DNA of 64,000 nucleotides from a virus, in the IMG/VR virus record IMGVR_UViG_3300021185_003284, positions 49,072-113,071 of that record, one strand, 5' to 3'. The position numbers and the translations under genes are program-made. Positions 1 through 7,614 of this stretch are shown here, piece after piece. The notes under the pieces are model-generated. The model was not told where the DNA came from. It ran no database searches and saw only the letters and a list, made by a program, of their open reading frames with translations. Positions within the stretch are counted from its first letter, which is position 1; the number at the start of each line of letters is the position of its first letter.

Positions 1-153
1 TTAACATTATGTAAGACTCCTTCTGATTTAATGGACATAGTAGACAGAATAAATAGAGATTATATTATAAAAAAAGACTCACCTTACGGTAAAGGTGATA
101 CAGCTAAAAGAGTTAAACGAATATTATATGGCGAAGATAACAGTAATACTTAA
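1..153 (+). CDS. C-terminal fragment, probable UDP-GlcNAc 2-epimerase family
   Basis: The reading frame is open from the first base of the window and stops at 151-153, so only the last 50 residues are visible. The fragment contains a SPYGKGDTAKRV stretch. This resembles the NPYGDGxAsxxI segment near the C-terminus of non-hydrolysing UDP-N-acetylglucosamine 2-epimerases. Its stop overlaps the next gene by 26 nt, and that gene is a glycosyltransferase, which fits a nucleotide-sugar role. The assignment rests on one short motif, and another sugar enzyme is possible. Confidence 0.45.
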   Translation, partial: LTLCKTPSDLMDIVDRINRDYIIKKDSPYGKGDTAKRVKRILYGEDNSNT

Positions 154-853
154 TTGCTATAAAAGAGCAGAGTACCTTAAAGAGCAGATAGAAGCTGTAA
201 CAGGTCAATCAATTCCACCAGAGGATATAATGATTTGGTCTAATAAACCTGAAGAAGGTCAGCAATTTAATCTAGATGAATTAGGAGTAAAGGTAGCTTA
301 TAGCAATACTAATTTAAAGTTTCATGCTAGGTTTGCATATGGCTTACTTGCTAAATCTGAGTATGTAGCATTCTTTGATGACGATACAATACCAGGTAAA
401 GATTGGTTTAAGAATTGCCTTGCTTGTATGAAACATGGAAATTATATTTTAGGAACTTCAGGAGTAAGGTTAGAAAGTGAGAATTATGACCCTAATAAAA
501 AGGTAGGATGGAATGGAGTTCTAAGCAATAAGTTGGAATTAGTTGATTTAGTAGGACATGCCTGGTTTATGAAAAGAGATACGTTAAAGTACCTTTGGCA
601 AGAAGATCCTATTTCATGGGAGAACGGAGAAGATATACAACTTTCAGCTTTTGCTTATTTACATGGAGGTATTGAAACAGCAGTACCACCGCATCCTGAA
701 GGTAAAGAACACTTATGGGGTAGCATAAATGGGTATAAAAAAGGAAATGACCAAAATGCTTCTCATTGGAAGAGCAATCATGCTCCTTTACGTAACGAAA
801 TTTGTAGTAAACTATCTGATAAAGGGTATAAAAGAGTAATGAAAAGAAAATGA
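128..853 (+). CDS. GT2-family glycosyltransferase
   Basis: The 241-aa product begins with a beta strand (ITVILNCYKR) typical of GT-A family 2 glycosyltransferases. It has an acidic AFFDDDTIPG segment near residues 82-91 that would bind the metal and nucleotide sugar. A WENGEDIQLS segment near residue 170 resembles the catalytic ED motif of this fold. I chose the ATG at 128; the open frame extends to a GTG at 95, but the extra residues lie inside the upstream gene and before the first strand. It overlaps the following SDR epimerase by 4 nt. Sugar donor and acceptor cannot be read from the sequence. Confidence 0.8.
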   Translation: MAKITVILNCYKRAEYLKEQIEAVTGQSIPPEDIMIWSNKPEEGQQFNLDELGVKVAYSNTNLKFHARFAYGLLAKSEYVAFFDDDTIPGKDWFKNCLACMKHGNYILGTSGVRLESENYDPNKKVGWNGVLSNKLELVDLVGHAWFMKRDTLKYLWQEDPISWENGEDIQLSAFAYLHGGIETAVPPHPEGKEHLWGSINGYKKGNDQNASHWKSNHAPLRNEICSKLSDKGYKRVMKRK

Positions 854-1698
854 AAAAAATACTAGTAACAGGAGGAGCAGGCTTTGTAGGATCTAATTTA
901 ATTAAGTTACTATTAGAAAAAGGTCATAAGGTAACTTCTTTAGATAATTATGATTCCGGAACAATGAAGAATCATCACCAAGGAGCAGATTATATTCCCG
1001 GTGATATAGAATTGATTAATACTTTAGATAAGGACTTTGATATAATTTATCACTGTGCAGCTTTATCTAGAATACAACCTTCATTCAATAACCCAGATGA
1101 GACTTATAGAGTTAATACCTTAGGTACTCAGAAAGTATGTGAGTTTGCTAGAAAGAATGGTATAAAGGTAGTTTATGCTGGTTCATCCTCAAAGCATCAT
1201 GATCCATATCAATCTCCTTATGCTGCTTGTAAGTATATGGGTGAAGAAGTATGTAAGATGTATAAGAAGACTTACGGTATGGACATAGAGATAGCTAGAT
1301 TTTATAACGTATACGGTCCAGGAGAGATAGTTTACGGTGATTGGGCAGCAGTAATAGGAATATGGAGACGTCAATCAGAAGCTAAAGAACCTATAACTAT
1401 AGTTGGTGATGGAGAACAAAAGAGAGATTTTACTCATGTCGAAGATATAGTAGAAGGTTTATTTAGAATAGGATTTAAATTAGAAGTGCATGAAGATGCA
1501 TGGGAGTTAGGAACAGGTATTAATTACTCTATTAATGATGTTTACTTAATGTTTAAAGAAAAGTTTGGAACAGACTATAAATACATTCCAGATCAAAATG
1601 GTAATTATAGAGAAACGTTAAGAGAAAATAATGATGCTTTATTAAGATTAGGTTGGAAACCTGAAGATAAATTACTATCTTATATCAATAGCTTATGA
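850..1698 (+). CDS. NAD-dependent sugar epimerase/dehydratase (SDR)
   Basis: This is an extended SDR enzyme of 282 aa. The dinucleotide-binding motif GGAGFVG is at residues 8-14, followed by an acidic residue after the second strand (SLDNYDSG). The catalytic YxxxK pair is Y124 and K128 (YAACK), preceded by a serine-rich segment (AGSSSKHHD). The family (GalE/RmlB-like) modifies nucleotide-sugar hexoses. It overlaps both neighbours by 4 nt, so it is translationally coupled with the flanking glycosyltransferase-like genes. Substrate is unknown. It is slightly shorter than the usual 310-330 aa. Confidence 0.88.
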   Translation: MKKILVTGGAGFVGSNLIKLLLEKGHKVTSLDNYDSGTMKNHHQGADYIPGDIELINTLDKDFDIIYHCAALSRIQPSFNNPDETYRVNTLGTQKVCEFARKNGIKVVYAGSSSKHHDPYQSPYAACKYMGEEVCKMYKKTYGMDIEIARFYNVYGPGEIVYGDWAAVIGIWRRQSEAKEPITIVGDGEQKRDFTHVEDIVEGLFRIGFKLEVHEDAWELGTGINYSINDVYLMFKEKFGTDYKYIPDQNGNYRETLRENNDALLRLGWKPEDKLLSYINSL

Positions 1699-2444
1699 AA
1701 CTAGTAGTATACACAGCACTGTTTGCAGATGAATCACTACCTTTAGAAGAGGTAGGAAGATTCTTTCCGTTTACTCATGAAAGAGGAGATGTTAAGTATA
1801 TAGCTTTTACAAACAGAGAAGATTTAAAATCAGATTTCTGGGATGTTAAAGTTTTAAAGAAAGATAAAGACAAGTCTTTTAGAATGATGTCAAGATTTCT
1901 TAAATGGAATCCATCTAAAGCTAAGTTACCGAAACATACTCATAGTCTCTGGATGGACTCTCAATGTTATTTTAAATTTGAACCAAAGGCTATTGTAGAT
2001 CATTATTTAAAAGATAACAAACATACAGCTATCCATCACCATACAGATCTAAGAAGTATATATGTAGAAGGAATGGTTACATCGTATGCTTATATGAATG
2101 ATAAACCTTCTATAGTAAACAGACAGTTAGAAAGGTATCATGAGAATGGAATGCCATATCAATACGATCATTTCGAAACTGGAGTACTAATTAGAAAAAA
2201 TAATAAAGACGCAAATGAATTTTCAAAAGAAGTTTATACTGAGCTTACAACTGATAGTATTAGAGATCAGATATCAACTCCATATATTGTTTGGAATAGA
2301 AGAGAAAAAGGAGACAAAGGAATACTAACTATAACAGAATCTTTTACAGCACACAAAGGTCAGTTACCTTTAGAGAAATCTAAAATATTTTTTACTGAAC
2401 CTAAGCCAAGTGATAAGTTAAAAGAGGATTTAACAAAAAGATAA
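1695..2444 (+). CDS. DUF616/TOD1-like putative glycosyltransferase
   Basis: The 249-aa protein starts with a strand (VVYTALFADES) and has a WMDSQCYFK segment near residue 90 where a DxD-like metal site would be expected. It contains several His/Tyr-rich segments. The overall pattern (YTA...; ..YIAFTN; K..PH.....SLWMD) resembles the DUF616/TOD1 group of glycosyltransferases. It is coupled to the SDR epimerase by a 4-nt overlap, so a glycan-building role is likely. Assignment is by pattern recall. Confidence 0.6.
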   Translation: MKLVVYTALFADESLPLEEVGRFFPFTHERGDVKYIAFTNREDLKSDFWDVKVLKKDKDKSFRMMSRFLKWNPSKAKLPKHTHSLWMDSQCYFKFEPKAIVDHYLKDNKHTAIHHHTDLRSIYVEGMVTSYAYMNDKPSIVNRQLERYHENGMPYQYDHFETGVLIRKNNKDANEFSKEVYTELTTDSIRDQISTPYIVWNRREKGDKGILTITESFTAHKGQLPLEKSKIFFTEPKPSDKLKEDLTKR

Positions 2445-2445
2445 T

Positions 2446-2619
2446 ATGAAAAAGTATATTGTAGAATTTAACTTATTAGATGGTACATCTGAAGAAATAG
2501 AGTTTGTAACTGACAAAATTGATTGGAGTATAGAGCAATGGGGACGCAATAGAGCAGTAAGAAGTTACCAAATAATTCAAGAAGGTTCATCAAATACTAA
2601 AAGAATGTTATTAGACTAA
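2446..2619 (+). CDS. small hypothetical protein (57 aa)
   Basis: This short ORF starts one base after the upstream stop codon and encodes a mixed-charge 57-aa protein beginning MKKYIVEFNLLDG. A central segment is rich in acidic and aromatic residues. It has no signal peptide or membrane segment. It fills the space between the glycan genes and the next gene exactly. I do not recognise the family. Confidence 0.6.
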   Translation: MKKYIVEFNLLDGTSEEIEFVTDKIDWSIEQWGRNRAVRSYQIIQEGSSNTKRMLLD

Positions 2620-2628
2620 CTATTTATT
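2620..2628 (+). promoter_or_regulatory. TATTTATA-type motif before 2633 gene
   Basis: The sequence CTATTTATT begins inside a gap of only 13 nt and lies 4 nt upstream of the next ATG. It is one of eight similar + strand motifs before module-leading genes. It is the reverse complement of the T4 late -10 element (TATAAATA) apart from its last base. The distance to the ATG is too short for an ordinary leader, so its role is uncertain. Confidence 0.4.
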
Positions 2629-2632
2629 AAAT

Positions 2633-3010
2633 ATGAAACAGCTAGAAAAGTATATAAGAAACGTATTAAGTGAGTCAGCAAAGATTAATTTTGCTGGACA
2701 TAAGTTTGTGCTTAAGGTAGATACCAACGAAGATCCACAGAAGAAAGGTGTCAAAGTTCAATTTCTACCAACAGAGTTTGGTACTCTAACTAAAACTCAA
2801 CAAGATGATATAGCAATTGAGCTTGAATCTAGATTGGAGAAAGGGTTAGCAAGCTTTGATATGAGAGTAGAAAGAGATAGAAATCTCAAAGACAAGACTA
2901 TAATTGGCTTTTTCATCTACATTGAATATTTTGATAGAATAATCAGAAAAGCATTATCAGGACAGAATCCAACGACTGATGACCCTGTAGACGGACCAGC
3001 CGAAGTTTAA
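2633..3010 (+). CDS. putative capsid-targeted protein (N-terminal LSE tag)
   Basis: The 125-aa product opens with MKQLEKYIRNVLSES, an amphipathic peptide ending in L-S-E. This matches the tag on many proteins between 46.6 and 64 kb. In T4, such peptides are capsid targeting sequences and (L/I)-x-E is the gp21 cleavage site. The remainder is a soluble alpha/beta domain with a strand-rich centre (GVKVQFLPTEFG) and an acidic, proline-containing tail. It is preceded by a TATTTATT motif. Function beyond possible packaging is unknown. Confidence 0.6.
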   Translation: MKQLEKYIRNVLSESAKINFAGHKFVLKVDTNEDPQKKGVKVQFLPTEFGTLTKTQQDDIAIELESRLEKGLASFDMRVERDRNLKDKTIIGFFIYIEYFDRIIRKALSGQNPTTDDPVDGPAEV

Positions 3011-3025
3011 AAACTAACGCAAAAT

Positions 3026-3433
3026 ATGGTGTCACCGAACAAGAAGATTAGAGAAGTTCTCTTCTCATTACATCCATTATCTTATCGTATCAAGAAGAAA
3101 GGTCTTGATAAAGAATCTATGAATAAAAAACTATTTACTGGAATTATTACTCAGTTAAAGAAGATTGAGGACAGGAGAGACTTTATGGCTGAAGAGATAG
3201 GAATGGATATGACTACTTACGAAGATCAATTCTTTAATGTTATAGAAGATCTAATGAAGATGTCATTTAATAAATCTCAGTTAGGATTAATACAATTATA
3301 TCTCTACACTCTTTCACCAGATAAAGAATGGGATGGAACTATAGTTGTTGAAGTAGGAGAATCAAAAGAAGAGAAAGTAGTAAAATTTAAAACACCTGAA
3401 GAGGTTTGGAAAGTAGTTACTGAGTTCTCATAA
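3026..3433 (+). CDS. hypothetical protein (135 aa)
   Basis: This helical, lysine- and glutamate-rich 135-aa protein has a C-terminal strand region (GTIVVEVGESKEEKVVKF). No catalytic motif, signal peptide or membrane segment is visible. It sits 15 nt after the tagged 125-aa gene and 9 nt before the dioxygenase fusion, so it is probably co-transcribed with both. I do not recognise the family. Confidence 0.6.
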   Translation: MVSPNKKIREVLFSLHPLSYRIKKKGLDKESMNKKLFTGIITQLKKIEDRRDFMAEEIGMDMTTYEDQFFNVIEDLMKMSFNKSQLGLIQLYLYTLSPDKEWDGTIVVEVGESKEEKVVKFKTPEEVWKVVTEFS

Positions 3434-3442
3434 TAATAAGTT

Positions 3443-4663
3443 ATGGATTTAGATTTTTATAATGAGCATGGATATCTCCATATCGAAAATGCTATCCCAA
3501 AAGAGTATATAGAAATTGCAAGAGAAAAAGGCATGCCTTTAGTCAAATGGTCTAGAGAAAATGTTAATAAACCTGCACTAGCTGGCCCACCTACATTAAA
3601 TCTACATGTAGGATGTGCTGGAGCATATGAAGGAGAGTTAATGAACCTTTATACTTCTAAAATCTCATATGATTTAGTTACCACTATTTTACAGAAAAAA
3701 GATATATTTTTATTTAATGATCAAATGGTCTATAAGTTTCCAAATGATAACTTTACATTTGCTCCTCATTACGATAATCAATATGGAGCTGAAAATAAGG
3801 ATGGTAAAATGCATACTGTTAATATGAGTTGGGTACTAGATGACTTTACAGATGATAACGGAACATTAGAACTTCAAAGCTTAAAAACAAAAGAGTGGCA
3901 TAGAGTCTATCCTAAAGCAGGAGATATTATAGCCATAAACGGAAACTGTATACATAGATCAGGTCCTAATACTTCTGATAAACCTAGAGGACTATATGCT
4001 TGTGTGTATTCTGAAGGACAGATAAACTTACAAAATTACTATAAGGAACCTTTTCTACTTAAAGATACAGATACACAGCACCTTCATCATCTATCTAATG
4101 GCATACCAATACAACAATTTAGAGGATTTGAGGAGTACTTTACTAAATTTTTAGAACTAAATAAATTTGATAGGATATTAGAATTAGGAACTTCAAGAGG
4201 AGGTTTAACATATTTCCTCTCTACTATATTTGACGGACCTATTATTACAGTTGATAACGTAACTAAGCTAATAGACCAAAAAGTATATAGTGTAGCACGA
4301 GTAATGGAAGCAGATCATATGAGCTTTCAAACTCAGCAGTTCTTACATAAAGAGTTTATTTCTAAAGAAGGAAAGACATTAGTACTTTGTGATGGAGGTG
4401 ACAAACCTTCTATCTTTAATGCTTATGCTACTTTAATAAAGGAGGGAGACTTTATAGGAGTGCATGATTTCTTTGTATCAAAGGAAGAATATGAAAAACA
4501 AAACGCTTGGAACTGGATGGAATGCTCAGAAGATCAAATAAAAAACGTGATACGTGAGTATAAACTAGAAAAGACTGATACTTATTTACTCAACATCGTT
4601 TGGGGTATGTATAAGAAGAACTCTAAGAAAGTAGATCTACCAACTTATTCATCTATAATATGA
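3443..4663 (+). CDS. PhyH-type dioxygenase fused to a methyltransferase-like domain
   Basis: Residues 1-195 look like a phytanoyl-CoA dioxygenase family Fe(II)/2-oxoglutarate enzyme. They contain an HYD metal pair (H109, D111), a distal histidine in CIHRSGP (H171) and a following arginine near 181. After about residue 235 there is a second domain with ILELGTSRGGLTYF, a glycine-rich SAM-type motif I, and ITVDN at the next strand end. This resembles Rossmann methyltransferases of the cephalosporin hydroxylase (CmcI) type. The fusion suggests sequential oxidation and methylation of one substrate, perhaps a glycan on the virion or cell surface. The substrate is unknown. Confidence 0.75.
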   Translation: MDLDFYNEHGYLHIENAIPKEYIEIAREKGMPLVKWSRENVNKPALAGPPTLNLHVGCAGAYEGELMNLYTSKISYDLVTTILQKKDIFLFNDQMVYKFPNDNFTFAPHYDNQYGAENKDGKMHTVNMSWVLDDFTDDNGTLELQSLKTKEWHRVYPKAGDIIAINGNCIHRSGPNTSDKPRGLYACVYSEGQINLQNYYKEPFLLKDTDTQHLHHLSNGIPIQQFRGFEEYFTKFLELNKFDRILELGTSRGGLTYFLSTIFDGPIITVDNVTKLIDQKVYSVARVMEADHMSFQTQQFLHKEFISKEGKTLVLCDGGDKPSIFNAYATLIKEGDFIGVHDFFVSKEEYEKQNAWNWMECSEDQIKNVIREYKLEKTDTYLLNIVWGMYKKNSKKVDLPTYSSII

Positions 4664-4681
4664 AAATATACATTAAATTAG

Positions 4682-4712
4682 TTGGAATCCTGGATCTTTA
4701 TTCTTATCTTTA
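4682..4712 (+). promoter_or_regulatory. host-type promoter (TTG-N20-TATCTTTA)
   Basis: TTG at 4682-4684 is followed after exactly 20 nt by TATCTTTA at 4705-4712. This fits the Bacteroidota pattern TTG / TAnnTTTG. The start codon of the zinc-ribbon gene is 26 nt downstream. Thirteen other sites in the window share the 20-nt spacing. Confidence 0.65.
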
Positions 4713-4737
4713 TATCTAATTAAAACGGTTATACTAT

Positions 4738-5136
4738 ATGCAAAAATTAAAAATGATTCCATGCCCTAAATGTGGCAACGATTTCCCAGAACTTAGAAAG
4801 ACATTATACAACTATCATGTATGTGTTGATTGCTCGACTACTAAACCTGTCGTAGGTATTACTACAGTAGAAGGAACAGGCGATCATACCTATAATGATA
4901 TTATTATAATGGATCAAGATAGAGCTTTGGCTATTGAAAGAGCAGCTAATGAAGCTATGGGTAAGAAAGCAATTGATGTAGAAGTTTTAGACTTTGATAA
5001 AGAGCCTATGAATGATAACGAAGTTACTCAATCAATTAAAGATCAAACTAAAAACATACTAGAAGGAGAAGAGGAACAATATGATATGTTGGATCCTGAT
5101 AAAGAACCTGAAGGTATAGAAGGAATAGATTATTAA
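4738..5136 (+). CDS. zinc-ribbon protein with acidic tail
   Basis: The 132-aa product begins with a four-cysteine zinc ribbon: CPKCG near residues 9-13 and CVDCS near 29-33. The first half resembles DksA/TraR-like or ribosomal zinc ribbons. The rest is strongly acidic, with aspartate/glutamate runs toward the C-terminus. A zinc ribbon with an acidic tail could act on RNA polymerase or nucleic acid, but this is inference. It has its own host-type promoter and overlaps the next gene by one base. Confidence 0.65.
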   Translation: MQKLKMIPCPKCGNDFPELRKTLYNYHVCVDCSTTKPVVGITTVEGTGDHTYNDIIIMDQDRALAIERAANEAMGKKAIDVEVLDFDKEPMNDNEVTQSIKDQTKNILEGEEEQYDMLDPDKEPEGIEGIDY

Positions 5137-5765
5137 TGGCAAGACCGTCTAAAATAGTTACTAAAGAAGATATTCTTAGAGCACAACAGAATACTCGTTC
5201 TAATATGGCAGCAGCCAGATATCTACATATATCTTATAACCACTATAAGAAGTATGCTAAGATGTTTAAAAATGACGAAGGAGTAACTCTGTTGGAAGCT
5301 CATAAGAATCAAGAAGGGAAAGGTATCCCTAAATTTGCTGTAGCTGGTATAGATAATGTACCCTTAATGGATGTACTGGAAGGAAGAGTTCCTATAGAAC
5401 ATTTCGATTCCAGAAAAATTAAGGCTAGATTATTAAGTGAAGGTAAGTTAGTTGAGGTATGTACTAGATGTAAATTCTCTGAAAGAAGAATTGTAGATCA
5501 AAAAATACCTGTTATCTTAAGTTTTAAAGACGGAAATAAAAAAAATTGGCATTTAGAGAATTTAGAGTTTCTCTGTTACAATTGTTCTTTTCTCTATGCA
5601 GCATCACCTATCGAGGAGAAACGTGCAGAGGCAATGGAAGACTACGTAAAAACTAAAAGAGATGAGCCGGATTGGGAACTAGATGAACACCATAAGGAAC
5701 ATTTAAGAGAGTTAGGGCTATTAGACGAATCTAACCCCGGAGATGAATTTATCTCTAGATTATAA
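5136..5765 (+). CDS. HNH-fold zinc protein with degenerate catalytic motif
   Basis: The 209-aa protein has an N-terminal helix-turn-helix-like region (NMAAARYLHISYNHYKKYA). A zinc-binding HNH-like fold follows, with CxxC pairs at C109/C112 and C147/C150. Between them is the segment KDGNKKNWHLENLEFLCYNC, which is the typical DGN..N..LENL..LC.NC core. The catalytic histidine pair normally found before the DGN segment is replaced by ILSF, so nuclease activity may be lost. It may therefore be a DNA-binding remnant of an HNH enzyme. It is coupled to the upstream zinc-ribbon gene. Confidence 0.65.
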   Translation: MARPSKIVTKEDILRAQQNTRSNMAAARYLHISYNHYKKYAKMFKNDEGVTLLEAHKNQEGKGIPKFAVAGIDNVPLMDVLEGRVPIEHFDSRKIKARLLSEGKLVEVCTRCKFSERRIVDQKIPVILSFKDGNKKNWHLENLEFLCYNCSFLYAASPIEEKRAEAMEDYVKTKRDEPDWELDEHHKEHLRELGLLDESNPGDEFISRL

Positions 5766-5766
5766 A

Positions 5767-5775
5767 CTATTTATA
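5767..5775 (+). promoter_or_regulatory. TATTTATA-type motif
   Basis: CTATTTATA lies directly after the upstream stop codon and 3 nt before the ATG at 5779. It is identical to the motifs at 30082, 32885 and 58103. See the finding on this motif family. Confidence 0.4.
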
Positions 5776-5778
5776 ACC

Positions 5779-5928
5779 ATGGCCAAAAAAGAAAAGAATA
5801 AATTTTCAACATGGAAAAAGAAAAAACCTTTAGAAAGAAAGGTTGCTGACGATCTAGTCAAGCAGTCTGAGAAAAATGAAAAGCTCAGAGAAAAAAGTAT
5901 AGGAACTAGTTTCTTAGACTTATTTTAA
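5779..5928 (+). CDS. small basic protein (49 aa)
   Basis: The product is very lysine-rich (MAKKEKNKFSTWKKKKPL) and ends in a short hydrophobic tail (SFLDLF). I chose the ATG at 5779; a longer frame from 5743 would overlap the upstream gene and place the TATTTATA motif inside the coding region. The charge suggests nucleic-acid or membrane contact. Function is unknown. Confidence 0.55.
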   Translation: MAKKEKNKFSTWKKKKPLERKVADDLVKQSEKNEKLREKSIGTSFLDLF

Positions 5929-5942
5929 CTTAAAACTATTTT

Positions 5943-6536
5943 ATGAAAAACTTATTATTAACTATAGTTGTGTCTTTAGCCAGCACCGTTGTGATGGCAT
6001 TTAGTTTAGCAACAAGAGGAGAAGTAAAGAGTGCAATAGAATTAGAACCAGAGAGGCCCTTGGCCTTAATTAACATCACCCCAGAAATCACAGCTCCAAA
6101 AATAGAGCTCATAATTAAAAATCACAGTAAGTTTCTAGAAGACATCGGAATGAGAGAGTCTTCCGGAAACTATAAAGCAGTCAATCAATTCGGATATTTA
6201 GGTAAGTATCAGTTCGGAAGAAGAACTCTTGATGCATTAGGATATGATAATGTATCTAATAGAGAGTTTTTATCTAATGGATCTATCCAAGAAGAAGCTA
6301 TGTATGCTCTACTTACTCATAATAGAAAGATACTTAGAAGACAGATAAGCAAATACGTAGGACAAACAATAGCAGGTGTATACATTACAGAGTCAGGTCT
6401 GTTAGCAGCAGCTCATTTAGCTGGTCCAGGTAATGTTAAAAAGTTCCTTAGAAAAGGTTATGAATTTAAAGATGGTAACGGTACTACAATGACATCTTAT
6501 ATGACAAAGTTTAGTAACTATAGGTTGGAATTCTGA
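5943..6536 (+). CDS. secreted lysozyme/transglycosylase-type endolysin
   Basis: The 197-aa protein starts with a signal peptide or signal anchor (MKNLLLTIVVSLASTVVMAF). A muramidase-like domain follows from about residue 60. GMRESSGNY places a glutamate (E72) in the position of the catalytic Glu of lytic transglycosylases. YLGKYQFG and AAHLAGPGN are further typical segments of this fold. It would cleave peptidoglycan after export and is the best candidate for the lysis enzyme. No holin was identified next to it. Confidence 0.8.
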   Translation: MKNLLLTIVVSLASTVVMAFSLATRGEVKSAIELEPERPLALINITPEITAPKIELIIKNHSKFLEDIGMRESSGNYKAVNQFGYLGKYQFGRRTLDALGYDNVSNREFLSNGSIQEEAMYALLTHNRKILRRQISKYVGQTIAGVYITESGLLAAAHLAGPGNVKKFLRKGYEFKDGNGTTMTSYMTKFSNYRLEF

Positions 6537-6555
6537 TATAATTTTCTTATATTAA
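6525..6555 (+). promoter_or_regulatory. host-type promoter (TTG-N20-TATATTAA)
   Basis: TTG at 6525 lies inside the last codons of the endolysin gene, followed by 20 nt and TATATTAA at 6548-6555. The downstream leader carries the AAAGGTTATG start context of the 6586 gene. Confidence 0.7.
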
Positions 6556-6585
6556 GGTATAATTAATTAATAAAAAATAAAGGTT

Positions 6586-6888
6586 ATGACAAAAGCGAAA
6601 CGCCACTACGAATCTTGGTCAATTGATGAAGCAAGATTATTTATGAATTACTATTTAGCTAATATTACTAGAAAAGATTATAGTCTAGTATTAGATAATT
6701 TTTCAAAGGAAGTTGATAGAACTTATGATGCTATTGCATTTAGAGTAAAAGAAGTTTTGAGTATATTAACTGATGGAGATCAAGGTCTTAAAAAAGATAA
6801 ATGGACAAAAGAATTTATCTATGTTGTTGATGAAAAGCTAAATGAAGGCTCTATTTCTAAAGCTAAAATGATAATGTTGTTTGAATAA
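6586..6888 (+). CDS. hypothetical protein (100 aa)
   Basis: This helical 100-aa protein has an N-terminal segment WSIDEARLFMNYYLAN and a run resembling a SANT/Myb-like three-helix arrangement (TYDAIAFRVKEVL). The resemblance is too weak for an assignment. It starts with AAAGGTTATG 30 nt after a host-type promoter. It begins a three-gene operon, and its stop overlaps the next start by one base. Confidence 0.65.
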   Translation: MTKAKRHYESWSIDEARLFMNYYLANITRKDYSLVLDNFSKEVDRTYDAIAFRVKEVLSILTDGDQGLKKDKWTKEFIYVVDEKLNEGSISKAKMIMLFE

Positions 6889-7223
6889 TGGGTAGAGAAA
6901 AAGCAGGACATACTGAGAAAATCAGGTTCGACTTTCCTACTGAAGCAGTATTGGAAGTTAATATTAAAGGTAATTGGTATAGAGTCACTTCACAAGACTT
7001 TAGATCTTTTGACGGTAAAAGAAGATATTCTAAACCTACTCGTCAACCAGGCCTTGGCATGAAAGATATGCACGAGATAGAATTTATTACTGTTGATTAT
7101 ACTGATGAACCTCTTTACATGTTTGGTACTAATATTCAGGTACTAGATAGAGAGATGAATGAAAAGATAGTCAATAGTCCTTATTACGAAAAAGTAACTA
7201 AAGTATCAGGATCAAGAACATGA
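6888..7223 (+). CDS. hypothetical protein (111 aa)
   Basis: The protein has a beta-strand-rich first half (EAVLEVNIKGNWYRVTS) and a basic, glycine/proline-containing centre (RRYSKPTRQPGLG). No known domain is recognised. It overlaps both neighbours by 1-4 nt, indicating translational coupling within the 6586-7516 operon. Confidence 0.65.
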   Translation: MGREKAGHTEKIRFDFPTEAVLEVNIKGNWYRVTSQDFRSFDGKRRYSKPTRQPGLGMKDMHEIEFITVDYTDEPLYMFGTNIQVLDREMNEKIVNSPYYEKVTKVSGSRT

Positions 7224-7516
7224 TAAAATTACATTTTGAAAATACTAATGAATTTGAAGGTTTATTTAAATCTAAAAAATTAGCAGTCACTCAGGGCATT
7301 GTCCAAGGTATAGAAGAAGCTATGAAAAGAAATGTTAAGAGTGCTGATTTATTTCAACTCTCTTTTGGAGACTCAGATATGATGTATGAACTTTCACTAC
7401 CTAGATCTCAATGGGTTGTTGCATTAGAGTCTTGTCTAGAACATTACCATGAATTACAATTAGCAGATGATGCTATAGATACGTGGAAACTTCTAGAAGC
7501 AGCTAAAGTCTGGTAA
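7220..7516 (+). CDS. hypothetical protein (98 aa)
   Basis: This acidic, mostly helical protein of 98 aa is the last gene of the 6586-7516 operon. The ATGA overlap with the upstream gene supports the start. No motif, signal peptide or membrane segment is visible. Confidence 0.65.
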   Translation: MIKLHFENTNEFEGLFKSKKLAVTQGIVQGIEEAMKRNVKSADLFQLSFGDSDMMYELSLPRSQWVVALESCLEHYHELQLADDAIDTWKLLEAAKVW

Positions 7517-7554
7517 ATAAAGTTAAACTTTTCCGGAAATAACTATGTAAATAG

Positions 7555-7585
7555 TTGCCTAGGAACTTAATTATTCATATATTAA
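7555..7585 (+). promoter_or_regulatory. host-type promoter (TTG-N20-TATATTAA)
   Basis: TTG at 7555 within AGTTGCCT, 20 nt, then TATATTAA at 7578-7585. The extended TATATTAAGGTATAATT string is shared with the sites at 6525, 21645 and 23474. It drives the ATPase gene at 7615. Confidence 0.72.
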
Positions 7586-7614
7586 GGTATAATTAAAAAG
7601 GTAAAATAAAGGTT

